From an uncultured delta proteobacterium (GTDB lineage Bacteria > Desulfobacterota > Desulfovibrionia > Desulfovibrionales > Desulfovibrionaceae), in assembly GCA_903835685.1 (NCBI GenBank), contig CAILNX010000050.1, positions 1 through 38,365 of the forward strand: a stretch of DNA of 38,365 nucleotides, given 5' to 3'. The notes below the pieces were generated by a model. That model searched no databases and was not told the origin of the DNA. It was given only the letters and a program-made list of their open reading frames with translations. Position numbers and translations under genes: made by a program. Position 1 is the first letter of the stretch. Every line of letters begins with the position of its first letter. Shown piece by piece: positions 17,954 to 27,078 of the stretch.

Positions 17954-20900
17954 TCAGATGACCACGCAAAGCGGCCTCTCCATCCTCTCCACGGTCAGAC
18001 CCCGGAAGTCGGACACCGAGTCGGCCTTGGTCCACAGGCCCAGACCCCCGCTCACGGGCCGGTCGAAATGGAAGAGGATGAGCGGGACGCGGTCCAAAAA
18101 ACCGGTGATGTCCGTGCCGCGCACCTCCACGGCCAGGTCCCGCCAGGCCCCGGGCAGGGGCTCCACGCTGACCCGGGCCAGCTCCTTGCGGCGGCCCTCC
18201 TGAAAGGCGAAGAGGACCAGGTTGTCCTCCAGGGCATTGTACCGCAGGACCAGGAGATTGCCCACGTTGTGCACCCCGAAGGCCAGCCCGGCGGCCTGGT
18301 CCACCACCCCGGCCACGGGCCGGACCTGGACGCTGAACCGGCCGTCGCCCAGGCTCAAATCCTTGGTCACGGCCAGGGGGAAGTGGAAATAGGCCCCCAT
18401 GGAGTCCAGGAGACCCTGGGCTCGCTTGCCAGCCAGGCGGTTCACCAGACCGGCCAGGCCCCGGGTCAGGCTGTTGCTCCACCGGGAGCCGTCCTGCCGG
18501 GCCAGGGGCTGGCCGTCCTCCACCCGGCGCTCCCAGTCGCCCAGGGGCAGATGGAAGGCGGGCAGGGGTGAGACCGCGCGCTGGCCCAGGAAATCGTAGT
18601 CGCCCTGAAAGAAGGACTCGGCCATGGACCAGGCCTGGGCCTGGCTGGCGATGGCCATGTCCAGCAGGCGGCTGGAGGCCAGCAGGCGGCCCAACTGGTC
18701 CAGGGCGGCCTCGGCCGTGGCCCGGTCGGGTCCCTTGAGCGAGGCGTCCAGCACGTCCCCGGTCACGGTCAGGGTGAAGCCCAGACGGCCGAGGACCTGG
18801 GTCAGAAACTCCAGGCGCAGGCTCTTGCCCGTGAAATTCCCGGCCCCGCCCGCAAAGCGTACCAGGATGTGGTTCTGGCTGGCAACCTCCCCGCAGAAGG
18901 CGTCGATATTGGCGAAATGATAGCCGAATCTCGCACTCAAATTGAGGTAGGAGTCCGAGAGCAGGGCGTAGGAATCGCCCCTGGGCGTGTCCCCGCCAGC
19001 CTCGGCGGCCGTGGAGGAGGCAATGAGGGTGAAGAGGTTGCGGGCGTCCAGGGGCACGGACCCGGTCCAGGTGATGCCCGGGTGGGTGAAGCCGCGCCAC
19101 AGGGCCAGCATGGGCACGGAGCGCAGGTCCTCGGGTGTGGCCTGGTCGCAGGTGGTCAGGTTGGGCCGCAGGCCGCCGCCTAAGTCCAGGCAGTAGATAT
19201 CCAGGGGGATGGCGGCCTTGAGGCGCACGGCCGCAGCCCCGTCTCCCCCGTGGCTGGCCATGTCGGTCCCGTCGGCCAGGCCGAACATCTCGCGCAGGGC
19301 CTGCTCGTGGGCGTAGCGGGTGATGTCGTGGATGGTCCGGCAGCCCTCGGGATTGAAGTCCGGGCGGTCGGGGTCGGTCAGGAACAGGGGGGCCACCTGG
19401 TCCAGGACCTGGCGCAGGCGCTCGTGCATGGGGCTCCCGGCCAGGCGGTTACGGCGCCGTGTTCCCGGGGCGTTTTGGCCTGCAAGCAGGGCCTCCACCC
19501 GGCCCGCATGGACCGCGCGGCCCGTGGCGTCCAGGGTGACCACCTGTCCCGGGACCAGACGCCGGGTGGCCGCAACGGTCTCGAACAGGGCTGGAATCCC
19601 GAGTTCCCGGGCCACGGAAGCCAGATGGCTGGCCACCGAGCCCCGATCCGTGATCAGGCCCTGGACCCGGTCCAGGAGCACGGCCAGTTCCGGCGCGGCA
19701 TTGGGGGCCACCAGGATAGAGCCCTGGGCCGGATTTTCCGGCAGGTCCTGGGGCAGGCTCCCCTGGACCACCAAGACTTCGCCGCAGGCCGCGCCCCGGG
19801 CAGCGGTCAGGCCTGCGGACAACAGCAGGTCGTGACCCGGGAAGCGGGTCGGGTCGGCCCGGTCCGTGCCGTCGGATTCCGTGTCGCCGGATTCCGGCGC
19901 GGCCTGGGGCCAGTCTCCCACCATGTCCTCCGCCAGGTCCAGGGGCCGGGATTGGAGGATGAAAAGCTGCCCGGCCGGGTCCACGGCCCATTCCACATCC
20001 TGAGGGGCCTGGAAATACTCCTCCAGGATCAGGCCCAGGCCGCCCAGCTCCAGAACCTGGGCCTCGGTCAGGGCCGGGGCCAGGGCCTTCGGCTCGGAAA
20101 TGTCCTGGCCCGCCGTGCCCCCGCCAGGAGCCAGGCCCAGCCCTCCGGTCTTGCGCGCGAGGCTTTGGCCAGTCACGGCCAGGGGTTCGCGGTTCAAGGA
20201 AAAGGTGTCGGCCGCGCCTTGGCCGGAAACCAGGGTCTCGCCCAGGCCCCACAGGGCGTCCACGCGCAGGTCCGTGGACCCGGGACGGCCGGGGTCCCGG
20301 GTGTACAGAACCCCGCTGGCCCGGCTGTCCACCATGGCCAGGCCGAGCACGGCCATGGGCGTGTCCTCCTCGTCCAGGCCGAAGCGCAGGCGGTAGAGGA
20401 TGGCCGTGGGCGTGTACTTCCCGGCGACGACCCGCTTGTAGGCCGAAAGGGCCTCCCGGGGGGGCACGCCCAGGATTGTTTCGTACTGCCCGGCGAAAGA
20501 GGCCCGGCCGTCCTCGCCCAGGGCGCTGCTGCGCATGGCCAGCAGGGGGGCCTGGGGCGAATTCTGGTCCAGGCCTGGGGCCAGGCGTTTCGTCAGGGCC
20601 GCCACGGCCTCGTGCAGGGCCAGGACCATCTCCCGGGGCGGCTCGGCCTGGCGGATGAGGCGCTGGATGGACGCGGTGCGGGCCGCGAGATCGGGAAGAT
20701 CGTAGGGTGAGAGGCCGTCCAGGAGCTCCCGGATGCGCTGGCCCAGGTCCCCATGGGCCATGAAGGCCTGGAAACCCGCGGCCGTGACCACGAATCCGTC
20801 CGGGGTGGGCAGGTGCAGGTCCCGGCGGATGCGGGCCAGGTTGGCCGCCTTGCCCCCGGCCAGGCGGTCCTGGCCCGGGCCGAGCTGGTCCAGGTCCAGG

Positions 20901-21265
20901 ACCAGGACCAGGGGGCCAGTCAGGGCCGGGGCGCGGTGGGTCAGCTCGTCCCGGATGGAGCGCATGATGCGCTCCAGGGCCAGGCCCAGGGCCGGGGAGC
21001 GCGATCCGGACAGGGCGTTGAGCAGGGCCACAAGCTCCGAGACCGCCTCGCCCAGGCGGGCGCAGGCCTGGCCCACCCCGGACAGGGTGAACAGCCCGCC
21101 CCCGTAGTACAGCTCCTCCAGCCCGGCCATGATGTCCAGGATTTCGTTGTTGCGCGTAAGCAGAGTCTTGAAAGCCGCGAACTTGCGGGAGGCCGGGCCC
21201 TGGGGGTCGTCCAGGAGACGACAGACGTTCTGGCTTTTGAAGAACCGGAAAAGATGCATGGCCAT
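17954..21265 (-). CDS. PEP-synthase-like protein with non-canonical C-terminus
   Basis: A 1103-residue multidomain protein. Residues 1-115 are a helical leader of unknown fold. About 118-475 is the ATP-grasp pyruvate/PEP-binding domain of PEP synthases (LAGGKAANLARI, LLAMRSSALGEDG..SFAGQYET, FILQSRPLDL). About 510-615 is the mobile phosphohistidine domain with the His in GSVASHLASVARELGIPAL. The TIM barrel that binds PEP/pyruvate in true PEP synthase is not recognisable; instead there is a domain with FRYxFANIDAFCGE-like and HILVRFAGGAGN motifs, then a beta-rich tail (about 930-1103) that resembles a LamG/concanavalin fold (weak). GAGG before ATG 21265 supports the start. Substrate and product are unknown; calling it PEP synthase would be too strong. 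Confidence 0.8.
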   Translation of the reverse strand: MAMHLFRFFKSQNVCRLLDDPQGPASRKFAAFKTLLTRNNEILDIMAGLEELYYGGGLFTLSGVGQACARLGEAVSELVALLNALSGSRSPALGLALERIMRSIRDELTHRAPALTGPLVLVLDLDQLGPGQDRLAGGKAANLARIRRDLHLPTPDGFVVTAAGFQAFMAHGDLGQRIRELLDGLSPYDLPDLAARTASIQRLIRQAEPPREMVLALHEAVAALTKRLAPGLDQNSPQAPLLAMRSSALGEDGRASFAGQYETILGVPPREALSAYKRVVAGKYTPTAILYRLRFGLDEEDTPMAVLGLAMVDSRASGVLYTRDPGRPGSTDLRVDALWGLGETLVSGQGAADTFSLNREPLAVTGQSLARKTGGLGLAPGGGTAGQDISEPKALAPALTEAQVLELGGLGLILEEYFQAPQDVEWAVDPAGQLFILQSRPLDLAEDMVGDWPQAAPESGDTESDGTDRADPTRFPGHDLLLSAGLTAARGAACGEVLVVQGSLPQDLPENPAQGSILVAPNAAPELAVLLDRVQGLITDRGSVASHLASVARELGIPALFETVAATRRLVPGQVVTLDATGRAVHAGRVEALLAGQNAPGTRRRNRLAGSPMHERLRQVLDQVAPLFLTDPDRPDFNPEGCRTIHDITRYAHEQALREMFGLADGTDMASHGGDGAAAVRLKAAIPLDIYCLDLGGGLRPNLTTCDQATPEDLRSVPMLALWRGFTHPGITWTGSVPLDARNLFTLIASSTAAEAGGDTPRGDSYALLSDSYLNLSARFGYHFANIDAFCGEVASQNHILVRFAGGAGNFTGKSLRLEFLTQVLGRLGFTLTVTGDVLDASLKGPDRATAEAALDQLGRLLASSRLLDMAIASQAQAWSMAESFFQGDYDFLGQRAVSPLPAFHLPLGDWERRVEDGQPLARQDGSRWSNSLTRGLAGLVNRLAGKRAQGLLDSMGAYFHFPLAVTKDLSLGDGRFSVQVRPVAGVVDQAAGLAFGVHNVGNLLVLRYNALEDNLVLFAFQEGRRKELARVSVEPLPGAWRDLAVEVRGTDITGFLDRVPLILFHFDRPVSGGLGLWTKADSVSDFRGLTVERMERPLCVVI

Positions 21266-21307
21266 ATGATCCTCGTGAAGAGGGGGTGGTCCGGGGCCGG
21301 GCGCTCC

Positions 21308-21697
21308 TCAATCCAGGGGGCTGGGCTCCTCTCCTGAAAGGGTGTCGATGGTCTGTTTCAGGCGGTCGGGCTCCAGGGGCTTGGACAAGAAGGCCAGATG
21401 GCTGGTCCGGGCCGCCCGGGCCTGGGTTTCCTCGTCGGCATAGGCCGAGATGTAGATCACCGGGATATGCTTCTGGGCATGGATATGCTCCACGGCCTCG
21501 ATGCCGTCCATGATCCCGGCCAGGCGGATGTCCATGAAGATGAGGTCCACCTCCTGGCTGCGGGTAAATTCCACGGCCCGTTCGCCGGTGGCCAGGTTGC
21601 CCGCCACCTTGTGGCCCAGGCTTCTGATGATGGATTCGTTCAGGAGCCCGATGATGCGCTCGTCCTCGACCACCAGGATGTTCAGGATGCGGCCCAT
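21308..21697 (-). CDS. Single-domain response regulator
   Basis: A 129-residue receiver with no output domain. ATG 21697 is chosen because MGRILNILVVEDE is the natural start; the longer frame runs into the kinase gene. The acidic pocket is VVEDE, the phosphoacceptor Asp lies in LIFMDIRLAG, the Ser/Thr switch in YISAYAD and the Lys in LSKPLEP. MDGIEAVEHI is typical of regulators paired with HisKA_2 kinases. It starts five bases after the kinase stop, so the two form one transcription unit and very likely a cognate pair. It probably passes phosphate to, or docks on, another protein; the output is unknown. Confidence 0.9.
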   Translation of the reverse strand: MGRILNILVVEDERIIGLLNESIIRSLGHKVAGNLATGERAVEFTRSQEVDLIFMDIRLAGIMDGIEAVEHIHAQKHIPVIYISAYADEETQARAARTSHLAFLSKPLEPDRLKQTIDTLSGEEPSPLD

Positions 21698-21702
21698 GGC
21701 GG

Positions 21703-22950
21703 TCACCCCGGGAAGGTCAGGACGAAATGCGCCCCGTCTTGGTAATGGTAGGCGATGCGGCCTTCGAGCTGCTCGGCCAGGCTGTGCACCAGGGTCAGGC
21801 CCAGGCTGCGGGGGGCCGCGAAATCGCACCCGGGCGGGATGCCCGGCCCGTTGTCGGACACGGTCAAGGCGTACCCTTGGGGGCCGCGCCGGAAGACGAG
21901 GGCCAGTTCGTACCCCGATTCCCCGGCCGATTTTTGGGCAGAACCGGGGCCAAAGGCGTGTTTGGTGGTGTTGGTGACCAGTTCGTTGACGATCATCCCG
22001 CAGGGCAGGGACTTGTCCACCGGCAGGGAGATGTCCTCGATGTCCAGGCTGATCTTGGGGCGCTGACCGCCTGCGCCCGCCACCCGCCGTACCAGTTCCG
22101 TGAGGTAGCCGCGCATGTTCACGCTGGCCAGGTCGTTTGAGCGGTACAGCTCCTCGTGGGCCAGGGACATGGTCAGGATGCGGTTCTGGCTTTCGGCGAA
22201 CAGGGACCGGTCATGCGGGTCCACCACCTGGCCCATCTGGAGAAAGAGCAGGCTGCTGATGATTTGCAGGTTGTTCTTGACCCGGTGGTGCACCTCCTTG
22301 AGCAGGACGTTCTTTTCCTCCACCGAGCGTTTGAGGCCTTGCTCGGCCGTGCGGATGTCCGTCAAATCCTGGAACAGGGTCAGGAGGCTCGGCCCGATCT
22401 GGGCGGCGGTGAAGAGGATGGTGCGCTTGCTTCCGTCCGCGCAGGTGCAGGTCGCCTCCTGGGATATCTGGGCCGACGGGTTTTGGTCCTCAAACAGCCG
22501 GGCCACGGCCCGGGTCCAGATTTCCTTGTGCTCGGCCCTCTCTCCCGGGTCGGGATAGGCCAGGGGCCACCAGTCCTCGATGTGCCGGACCTGCTCCGGC
22601 GTATAGCCGAACACGTTGGTGAACCGGCCGTTGAGTCGCTCCACCTCCCCGCCCGGGCCGGTCAGGGCCATGGGAATGGGCGCGGCCTCGAAGAGCCTGC
22701 GGAATTTCTCCTCGCTGGTCCGCAGGGCCTCTTTCTTCTTGAGCCAGTTCGATTCAAAGGTCTTGATCAGGACGAAGAGCAGGAGGGAGACCACGGCCAC
22801 GTAGAACCAGCCCTTGAGGATGCCCACCCACATGAGGACCCTGGGCGAATCGGCGAAGAGGGCGGCGGCCATATGGTCCGAGGTCAGAATCCACAAGGCG
22901 CTGCCCAGGGCGAAGGCCAGAACGATGGTGCTCGGACGCAGTAAGGGCAT
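21703..22950 (-). CDS. Membrane PAS-HisKA_2 sensor histidine kinase
   Basis: About 415 residues from ATG 22950, preferred over ATG 22974 because a GGAGAGAGG sequence directly precedes it; the longer frame to 23232 is shadow. Two hydrophobic segments near the N-terminus (IVLAFALGSALWIL and FYVAVVSLLLFVLI) leave only a short periplasmic loop. One PAS domain follows (EEKFRRLFEAAPIPMAL... about 105-230), then HisKA_2 with the phosphoacceptor in LLKEVHHRVKNNLQII, and an ATPase domain (MIVNELVTNTTKHAF, VSDNGPGIP, SLGLTLVHSLAEQL). It is directly followed by a single-domain receiver, its likely partner. The signal is unknown. Confidence 0.9.
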   Translation of the reverse strand: MPLLRPSTIVLAFALGSALWILTSDHMAAALFADSPRVLMWVGILKGWFYVAVVSLLLFVLIKTFESNWLKKKEALRTSEEKFRRLFEAAPIPMALTGPGGEVERLNGRFTNVFGYTPEQVRHIEDWWPLAYPDPGERAEHKEIWTRAVARLFEDQNPSAQISQEATCTCADGSKRTILFTAAQIGPSLLTLFQDLTDIRTAEQGLKRSVEEKNVLLKEVHHRVKNNLQIISSLLFLQMGQVVDPHDRSLFAESQNRILTMSLAHEELYRSNDLASVNMRGYLTELVRRVAGAGGQRPKISLDIEDISLPVDKSLPCGMIVNELVTNTTKHAFGPGSAQKSAGESGYELALVFRRGPQGYALTVSDNGPGIPPGCDFAAPRSLGLTLVHSLAEQLEGRIAYHYQDGAHFVLTFPG

Positions 22951-23084
22951 CCTCTCTCCGCGCGGCTTGTGCATGGATCGACTCAGGGGACGGTCCGTCG
23001 GGCTGGAAAACCAAGGGAATCGTACACCGGTTCGGGTCTGCCCACAACCCCCGGCCCCTGGGTCCGGGACGGGCAGGCGCGGAT

Positions 23085-23113
23085 TTGCCTTGCCTTGGTC
23101 AAGGAGGTAAAGT
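23085..23113 (+). promoter_or_regulatory. Possible promoter of the SbmA-like ABC gene
   Basis: TTGCCT (23085-23090) and TAAAGT (23108-23113) are 17 bases apart and 72 bases before the ATG. The -10 match is only fair. The remainder of the 235-base divergent gap from the HisKA_2 kinase is GC-rich and holds nothing else that can be named. Confidence 0.4.
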
Positions 23114-23185
23114 CCTGGCCGGGAAGCCCGTTGCCGGAGCAAAGACCGGGCGCCCCCGGGCTTCCCCAAAGCGAGGTGTCTGTTC

Positions 23186-24931
23186 ATGAAAAATGCCAAG
23201 GGCTTTGTGCGCGATATCTGGCGGCTGGCCAAACCCTACTGGGTGTCCGAGGAGCGTTGGCCCGGCCTGGGGCTTCTGGCCGTCATCGTGGCCATGAGCT
23301 TAAGCCTGGTGTTCATCAACGTGCTTTTGAACAAGTGGAACAACGCCTTTTACGAGACCCTGCAGAACCGGGACCTGGACGGATTCTACCGCCAGCTCGG
23401 GTATTTCAGCATCCTGGCCGCCAGCTACATCGTGGTGGCCGTGTACCAGCTCTATCTGCGCCAGATGCTCCAGATCCGCTGGCGGCGCTGGCTCACCGAC
23501 CGCTTCCTGGACCGCTGGCTCGGGGACCGGGCCTATTACGCCCTGGCCCTGCGCGGGGCGGACACGGACAATCCGGATCAACGCATCGCGGACGACATCG
23601 GCATCTTCGTGGGCCAGAGCCTGACCCTGACCCTGGGCCTGCTCGAGGCCGTGGTCACCCTGGTCTCCTTTTTCGGCATTCTTTGGGGCCTGTCCGGGAC
23701 CCTGGAGATTCCTGTCGGCAGCATGGTCTGGACCGTGCCCGGGTACATGGTCTGGGTGGCCGTGGCCTATGCCGGGCTGGGCTCCTGGCTGACCAAGAAG
23801 GTGGGCCGCCCGCTTATCCGGCTGAACTACAACCAGCAGCGCTACGAGGCGGATTTCCGTTTCAACCTGGTGCGTTTCCGGGAGAACGCCGAGGGCGTGG
23901 CCCTGTACCGGGGCGAGGCTGACGAGGCCCGGGGGTTCAAGGAACGCTTCGCCCATGTGGTGGAGAACTGGTGGGCCATCATGCGGCGGCGCAAGCGGCT
24001 CATGTGGCTGACCACGGGCTACGGTCAGGTGGCCGTGGTCTTTCCCTTCCTGGCCGCGGCCCCGCGCTATTTCGCCGGGGCCATCCAGCTCGGGGACCTG
24101 ATGCAGACCTCCTCGGCCTTCAACCAGTTGCAGGGGGCCTTGAGCTGGTTCGTGGACGCCTATACCGAATTGGCCTCCTGGAAGGCCACGGTGGACCGGC
24201 TGACCACCTTTGCCCTGGCCCTGGACCAGGCCGGGGAGGAGGGCGCCGGTCCCGGGACCCTTACGGTGGCCGTGTCGGAGCAGGAGAGCCTGCGCCTCTC
24301 AGCCCTGGCCCTGGACCTGCCCGGCGGCCGCCCTTTGGTCGAGGACCTAAGCCTCACCCTGTCGCCCGGGCAAAGCCTGCTGCTCACCGGGCCGTCGGGC
24401 TCGGGCAAGAGCACGCTGTTGCGCGCCCTGGCCGGGCTCTGGCCCCACGGACGGGGCCGGGCCGAGCTGCCTGCCTCGGGGCGAATGCTCTTTCTGCCCC
24501 AGAAGCCCTATCTGCCCATGGGCGACCTGCGTTCCGTGGTCAGCTACCCGGCATCTTCAGGGGGCTTTTCCGATGCGGACATCCAGGAGGCCCTGACCGC
24601 CTGCGGCCTGGGCCGCCTGGCCGGGCTCCTGGACGACAGCCGCTACTGGGCCCAGCAGCTCTCCCCGGGTGAGCAGCAGCGCCTGGCCTTTGCCCGCATC
24701 CTGCTGCATAAGCCGGACTGGCTCTTTCTGGATGAGGCCACCTCGGCCGTGGACGAGGCCGGGGAGCGGGAGCTTTACGGGCTCCTGCGCTCCCGCCTGC
24801 CCAAGACGGCGGTCATCAGCGTGGGGCATCGCCAGGCCCTGGCCGCCTTCCACGACCGGAGGCTGACCCTGGTCCCGGGCCAGGACGGGCCGGGTCGTTT
24901 TCAGGACCAGCCCGCGACCGTTCCGGGATGA
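23186..24931 (+). CDS. SbmA/BacA-like (YddA-type) ABC transporter, membrane and ATPase fused
   Basis: A 581-residue half-transporter. The membrane part (about 1-345) has the SbmA/BacA fold: NVLLNKWNNAFYETLQNRD is the family hallmark, with NPDQRIADDI in the following loop and EADFRFNLVRFRENAEGVALY near the end. The ATPase part (about 370-570) shows Walker [13 protein letters not shown], signature LSPGEQQRLAFAR, Walker B WLFLDEATSAVDE and the switch His in SVGHRQAL. Related proteins export or import peptides, long-chain acyl compounds or cobalamin; no substrate can be named. It acts as a homodimer by analogy. GAGGTG lies eight bases before the ATG. It is monocistronic or linked to the kinase 195 bases downstream. 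Confidence 0.9.
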   Translation: MKNAKGFVRDIWRLAKPYWVSEERWPGLGLLAVIVAMSLSLVFINVLLNKWNNAFYETLQNRDLDGFYRQLGYFSILAASYIVVAVYQLYLRQMLQIRWRRWLTDRFLDRWLGDRAYYALALRGADTDNPDQRIADDIGIFVGQSLTLTLGLLEAVVTLVSFFGILWGLSGTLEIPVGSMVWTVPGYMVWVAVAYAGLGSWLTKKVGRPLIRLNYNQQRYEADFRFNLVRFRENAEGVALYRGEADEARGFKERFAHVVENWWAIMRRRKRLMWLTTGYGQVAVVFPFLAAAPRYFAGAIQLGDLMQTSSAFNQLQGALSWFVDAYTELASWKATVDRLTTFALALDQAGEEGAGPGTLTVAVSEQESLRLSALALDLPGGRPLVEDLSLTLSPGQSLLLTGPSGSGKSTLLRALAGLWPHGRGRAELPASGRMLFLPQKPYLPMGDLRSVVSYPASSGGFSDADIQEALTACGLGRLAGLLDDSRYWAQQLSPGEQQRLAFARILLHKPDWLFLDEATSAVDEAGERELYGLLRSRLPKTAVISVGHRQALAAFHDRRLTLVPGQDGPGRFQDQPATVPG

Positions 24932-24963
24932 CCGTCCCAGGATGATCGGCCGGGTTTGGCGTT

Positions 24964-24990
24964 GCCTGCCACTTTAAAAGCGTGGTAGGC
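24964..24990. promoter_or_regulatory. Hairpin between ABC gene and dCache kinase
   Basis: GCCTGCCAC (24964-24972) and GTGGTAGGC (24982-24990) pair with one wobble around an AT-rich loop (TTTAAAAGC). No T run follows, so it is either an operator-like palindrome or part of a leader rather than a clean terminator. TTGCCT (24963-24968) and TAGGCT (24987-24992) also sit 18 bases apart and could be promoter boxes overlapping it. Confidence 0.35.
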
Positions 24991-25059
24991 TGGGCTCGGT
25001 GTTCTCAATCCATCCACGCGGTCTGCGCCACGGGCCAGCGTCACCTGATCGGAGGGATC

Positions 25060-25101
25060 ATGTCCTTGTTCGGACTTCCGCGGCCGGGCCTGTTGTGGTG
25101 A
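25060..25101 (+). CDS. Possible 13-codon leader peptide
   Basis: An ATG with an excellent GGAGG site opens a 13-codon frame (MSLFGLPRPGLLW, stop TGA) that ends 25 bases before the GTG start of the dCache kinase, which itself has no clear ribosome site. Translation of the small frame could deliver ribosomes to, or control, the kinase start. It is in a different frame from the kinase. Nothing but the ribosome site and position supports it. Confidence 0.3.
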   Translation: MSLFGLPRPGLLW

Positions 25102-25126
25102 GTGCAGGCCCAAACGACGGTTCCCT

Positions 25127-27037
25127 GTGAGCCTGAAGACCAAGATCACCCTGGTGGTGATGCTCCTCTTGATCTGCTGCTCGGCGCTCCTGACTTATGT
25201 GGTCGAGCGTCAACTCACCGAGAACATGCAGGAGCTCCTGGCCAGGCAGCAATTTTCCACCGCCACCTATGTCGCCTCGGATCTGGACGGCAAGATACGG
25301 CTGCGCCTGGAGTTGCTCGAAGCAGCGGCCGAAAGACTCACCCCGGCCCTTCTGGCCGATCCGGATCAGGCCCGCGATTTTCTGATCTCCCACGTCAGCC
25401 TGCTCAAGTTGTTCAAACGCGGGCTGACGCTCATCTCCAAGGACGGCATGGGCATAGCCGACTATCCCTCGGCCCAGGGACGCGCCGGAGCTTCTTTCAC
25501 CTCCCAGGAGTATTTTCAGGAAATATCCGCCACCGGCAGGGCCGCCATCGGCAGGCCTCTGGTGGGGCGATTCACCCAGGAGCCCGGGGTGGTCTTTGGC
25601 GTGCCGGTCAAGGACGCCGCCGGTGGATTCATCGGCGTTCTGGCCGGATACGCCACTTTTGCGGACCAGACCCTGTTCGGACAGGCCCAGAACACCCGGC
25701 TGGGAAAAACCGGATACATCGCCATTGACGTGCCCAAATACGGACTCATCGCCACCTGCAGCGATCCGGCCCGCATCATGCAGCCCATGGCCGAACCCGG
25801 CCAGAACGCCATGCTGGACAAATTCGTGGCCGGGTACGAGGGGTCCGGGATCACCGTGAACTCCAAGGAGGTCGAGGTCCTGACCTCGGGCAAGCAGATT
25901 CCCTCGGCCGGATGGATCGCCCAACTGGTGCTCCCGGTGGAGGAGGCCTTCGCGCCCATCCGGGAACTGCGCATGCGGGTCTACGCCGTGGGGGCGTCCC
26001 TCTCCTTGCTGGCCATTGGCGTGCTCTGGCTGGTCATCGGGAAATTGCTGGCCCCCCTGGCCCGGGCCAGCGGAAGCGTCCGGGAGATGTCCTCGGGCAT
26101 ACGCGAATTCCAGGCCCTGCCCGTGACCCATCTGGACGAGGTCGGGCGGCTTTTGACCAATTTCAACCTCCTGGTCGAGGACCGCAAGCGTTTCGAGAGC
26201 GCCCTGGGAGAGGCCCAGGGCCTGCTCGAAACCAAGGTCCAGGAGCGGACTTCGGAATTGAGCCGGGCCATGGTGGACCTGACCCGGGCCAGGGATCAGG
26301 CGGATTCCTCCAGCCGCATGAAGACTGAGTTCCTGGCCAATGTCAGCCATGAATTGCGCACCCCGCTCATTCCCATCCTGGGCATGACCGAATTGCTGCT
26401 GGACACGCCCTTGAACCCCGTGCAGAGGGACTACCTGCTCGAGACCCAGAAGGCTGCGGCCCGGCTCGACACCATCATCACCGATCTGATTGAACTGACC
26501 GGTCTGGACGTTTCCAAGCCGAATCCCGGGCCGTTGAGCTTAAAGACCATCATGGACATCATCGAGCGGGAGCTGTCCCCGGCCGCCCGGGCCAGGGGGC
26601 TTGAGTTTCAGGTCGGGTTGGGTGCGGCCGTCCCTGCGCTCGTTCTGGTGGACATGGCCCTGCTGCGCTTGGTGCTGGTGAAGCTGGTTGCAAATGCGAT
26701 CAAATTCACCCCGGCCGGCCGGGTGTCCGTGTTTGCGGACCTGGCCGGAAGGGAAGAAACGCGGGCCGTGATCCGCTTTCTCGTCTCAGACACCGGGGTG
26801 GGTATTCCCAGGAACAAGCTGGAGGAAATCATTTCCGGCCTGACTCAGGCCGAGAATCCCATGGTCAAGCGTTTCGGGGGGCTGGGCCTTGGGCTGGCCG
26901 CAGTCCGCAAGGCGGTCTCTGTCCTGGGCGGCCGGGTGGACGTGCAGAGCGAACCCGGGCAGGGGTCGACCTTCCAGGTCGTGCTGTCCCTGGTGGACTG
27001 CACCGAGGAACAGATCGCGGCCTGCCTGGACAACTAG
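25127..27037 (+). CDS. Membrane sensor histidine kinase with periplasmic dCache domain
   Basis: A 636-residue kinase starting at GTG 25127; no ATG gives a full first membrane helix. Helix 1 is about 7-26, a periplasmic double-Cache sensor spans about 35-275 (ISKDGMGIADYP, GRPLVGRFTQEPGVVFGVPV, LGKTGYIAID), and helix 2 is about 285-308. HAMP-like and coiled-coil segments lead to HisKA with His in FLANVSHELRTPLIPIL (about 405) and an ATPase domain with LVANAIKFTPAG, SDTGVGIPRN and GGLGLGLAAVRKAV. dCache domains usually sense small organic ligands such as amino acids or carboxylates; none can be named here. No receiver is attached or adjacent. A possible leader peptide lies upstream and the SUI1 gene 41 bases downstream. 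Confidence 0.92.
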   Translation: MSLKTKITLVVMLLLICCSALLTYVVERQLTENMQELLARQQFSTATYVASDLDGKIRLRLELLEAAAERLTPALLADPDQARDFLISHVSLLKLFKRGLTLISKDGMGIADYPSAQGRAGASFTSQEYFQEISATGRAAIGRPLVGRFTQEPGVVFGVPVKDAAGGFIGVLAGYATFADQTLFGQAQNTRLGKTGYIAIDVPKYGLIATCSDPARIMQPMAEPGQNAMLDKFVAGYEGSGITVNSKEVEVLTSGKQIPSAGWIAQLVLPVEEAFAPIRELRMRVYAVGASLSLLAIGVLWLVIGKLLAPLARASGSVREMSSGIREFQALPVTHLDEVGRLLTNFNLLVEDRKRFESALGEAQGLLETKVQERTSELSRAMVDLTRARDQADSSSRMKTEFLANVSHELRTPLIPILGMTELLLDTPLNPVQRDYLLETQKAAARLDTIITDLIELTGLDVSKPNPGPLSLKTIMDIIERELSPAARARGLEFQVGLGAAVPALVLVDMALLRLVLVKLVANAIKFTPAGRVSVFADLAGREETRAVIRFLVSDTGVGIPRNKLEEIISGLTQAENPMVKRFGGLGLGLAAVRKAVSVLGGRVDVQSEPGQGSTFQVVLSLVDCTEEQIAACLDN

Positions 27038-27078
27038 GACCTTCCGAAACCCTGGACCTCCATCTGGCGGGAAAGAGC

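Noticed and set aside
17892-21311. Long overlapping frames on both strands over the PEP-like gene
   Set aside because: Only the 1103-residue frame shows known domains; the others are Pro/Gly/Arg-rich shadows.
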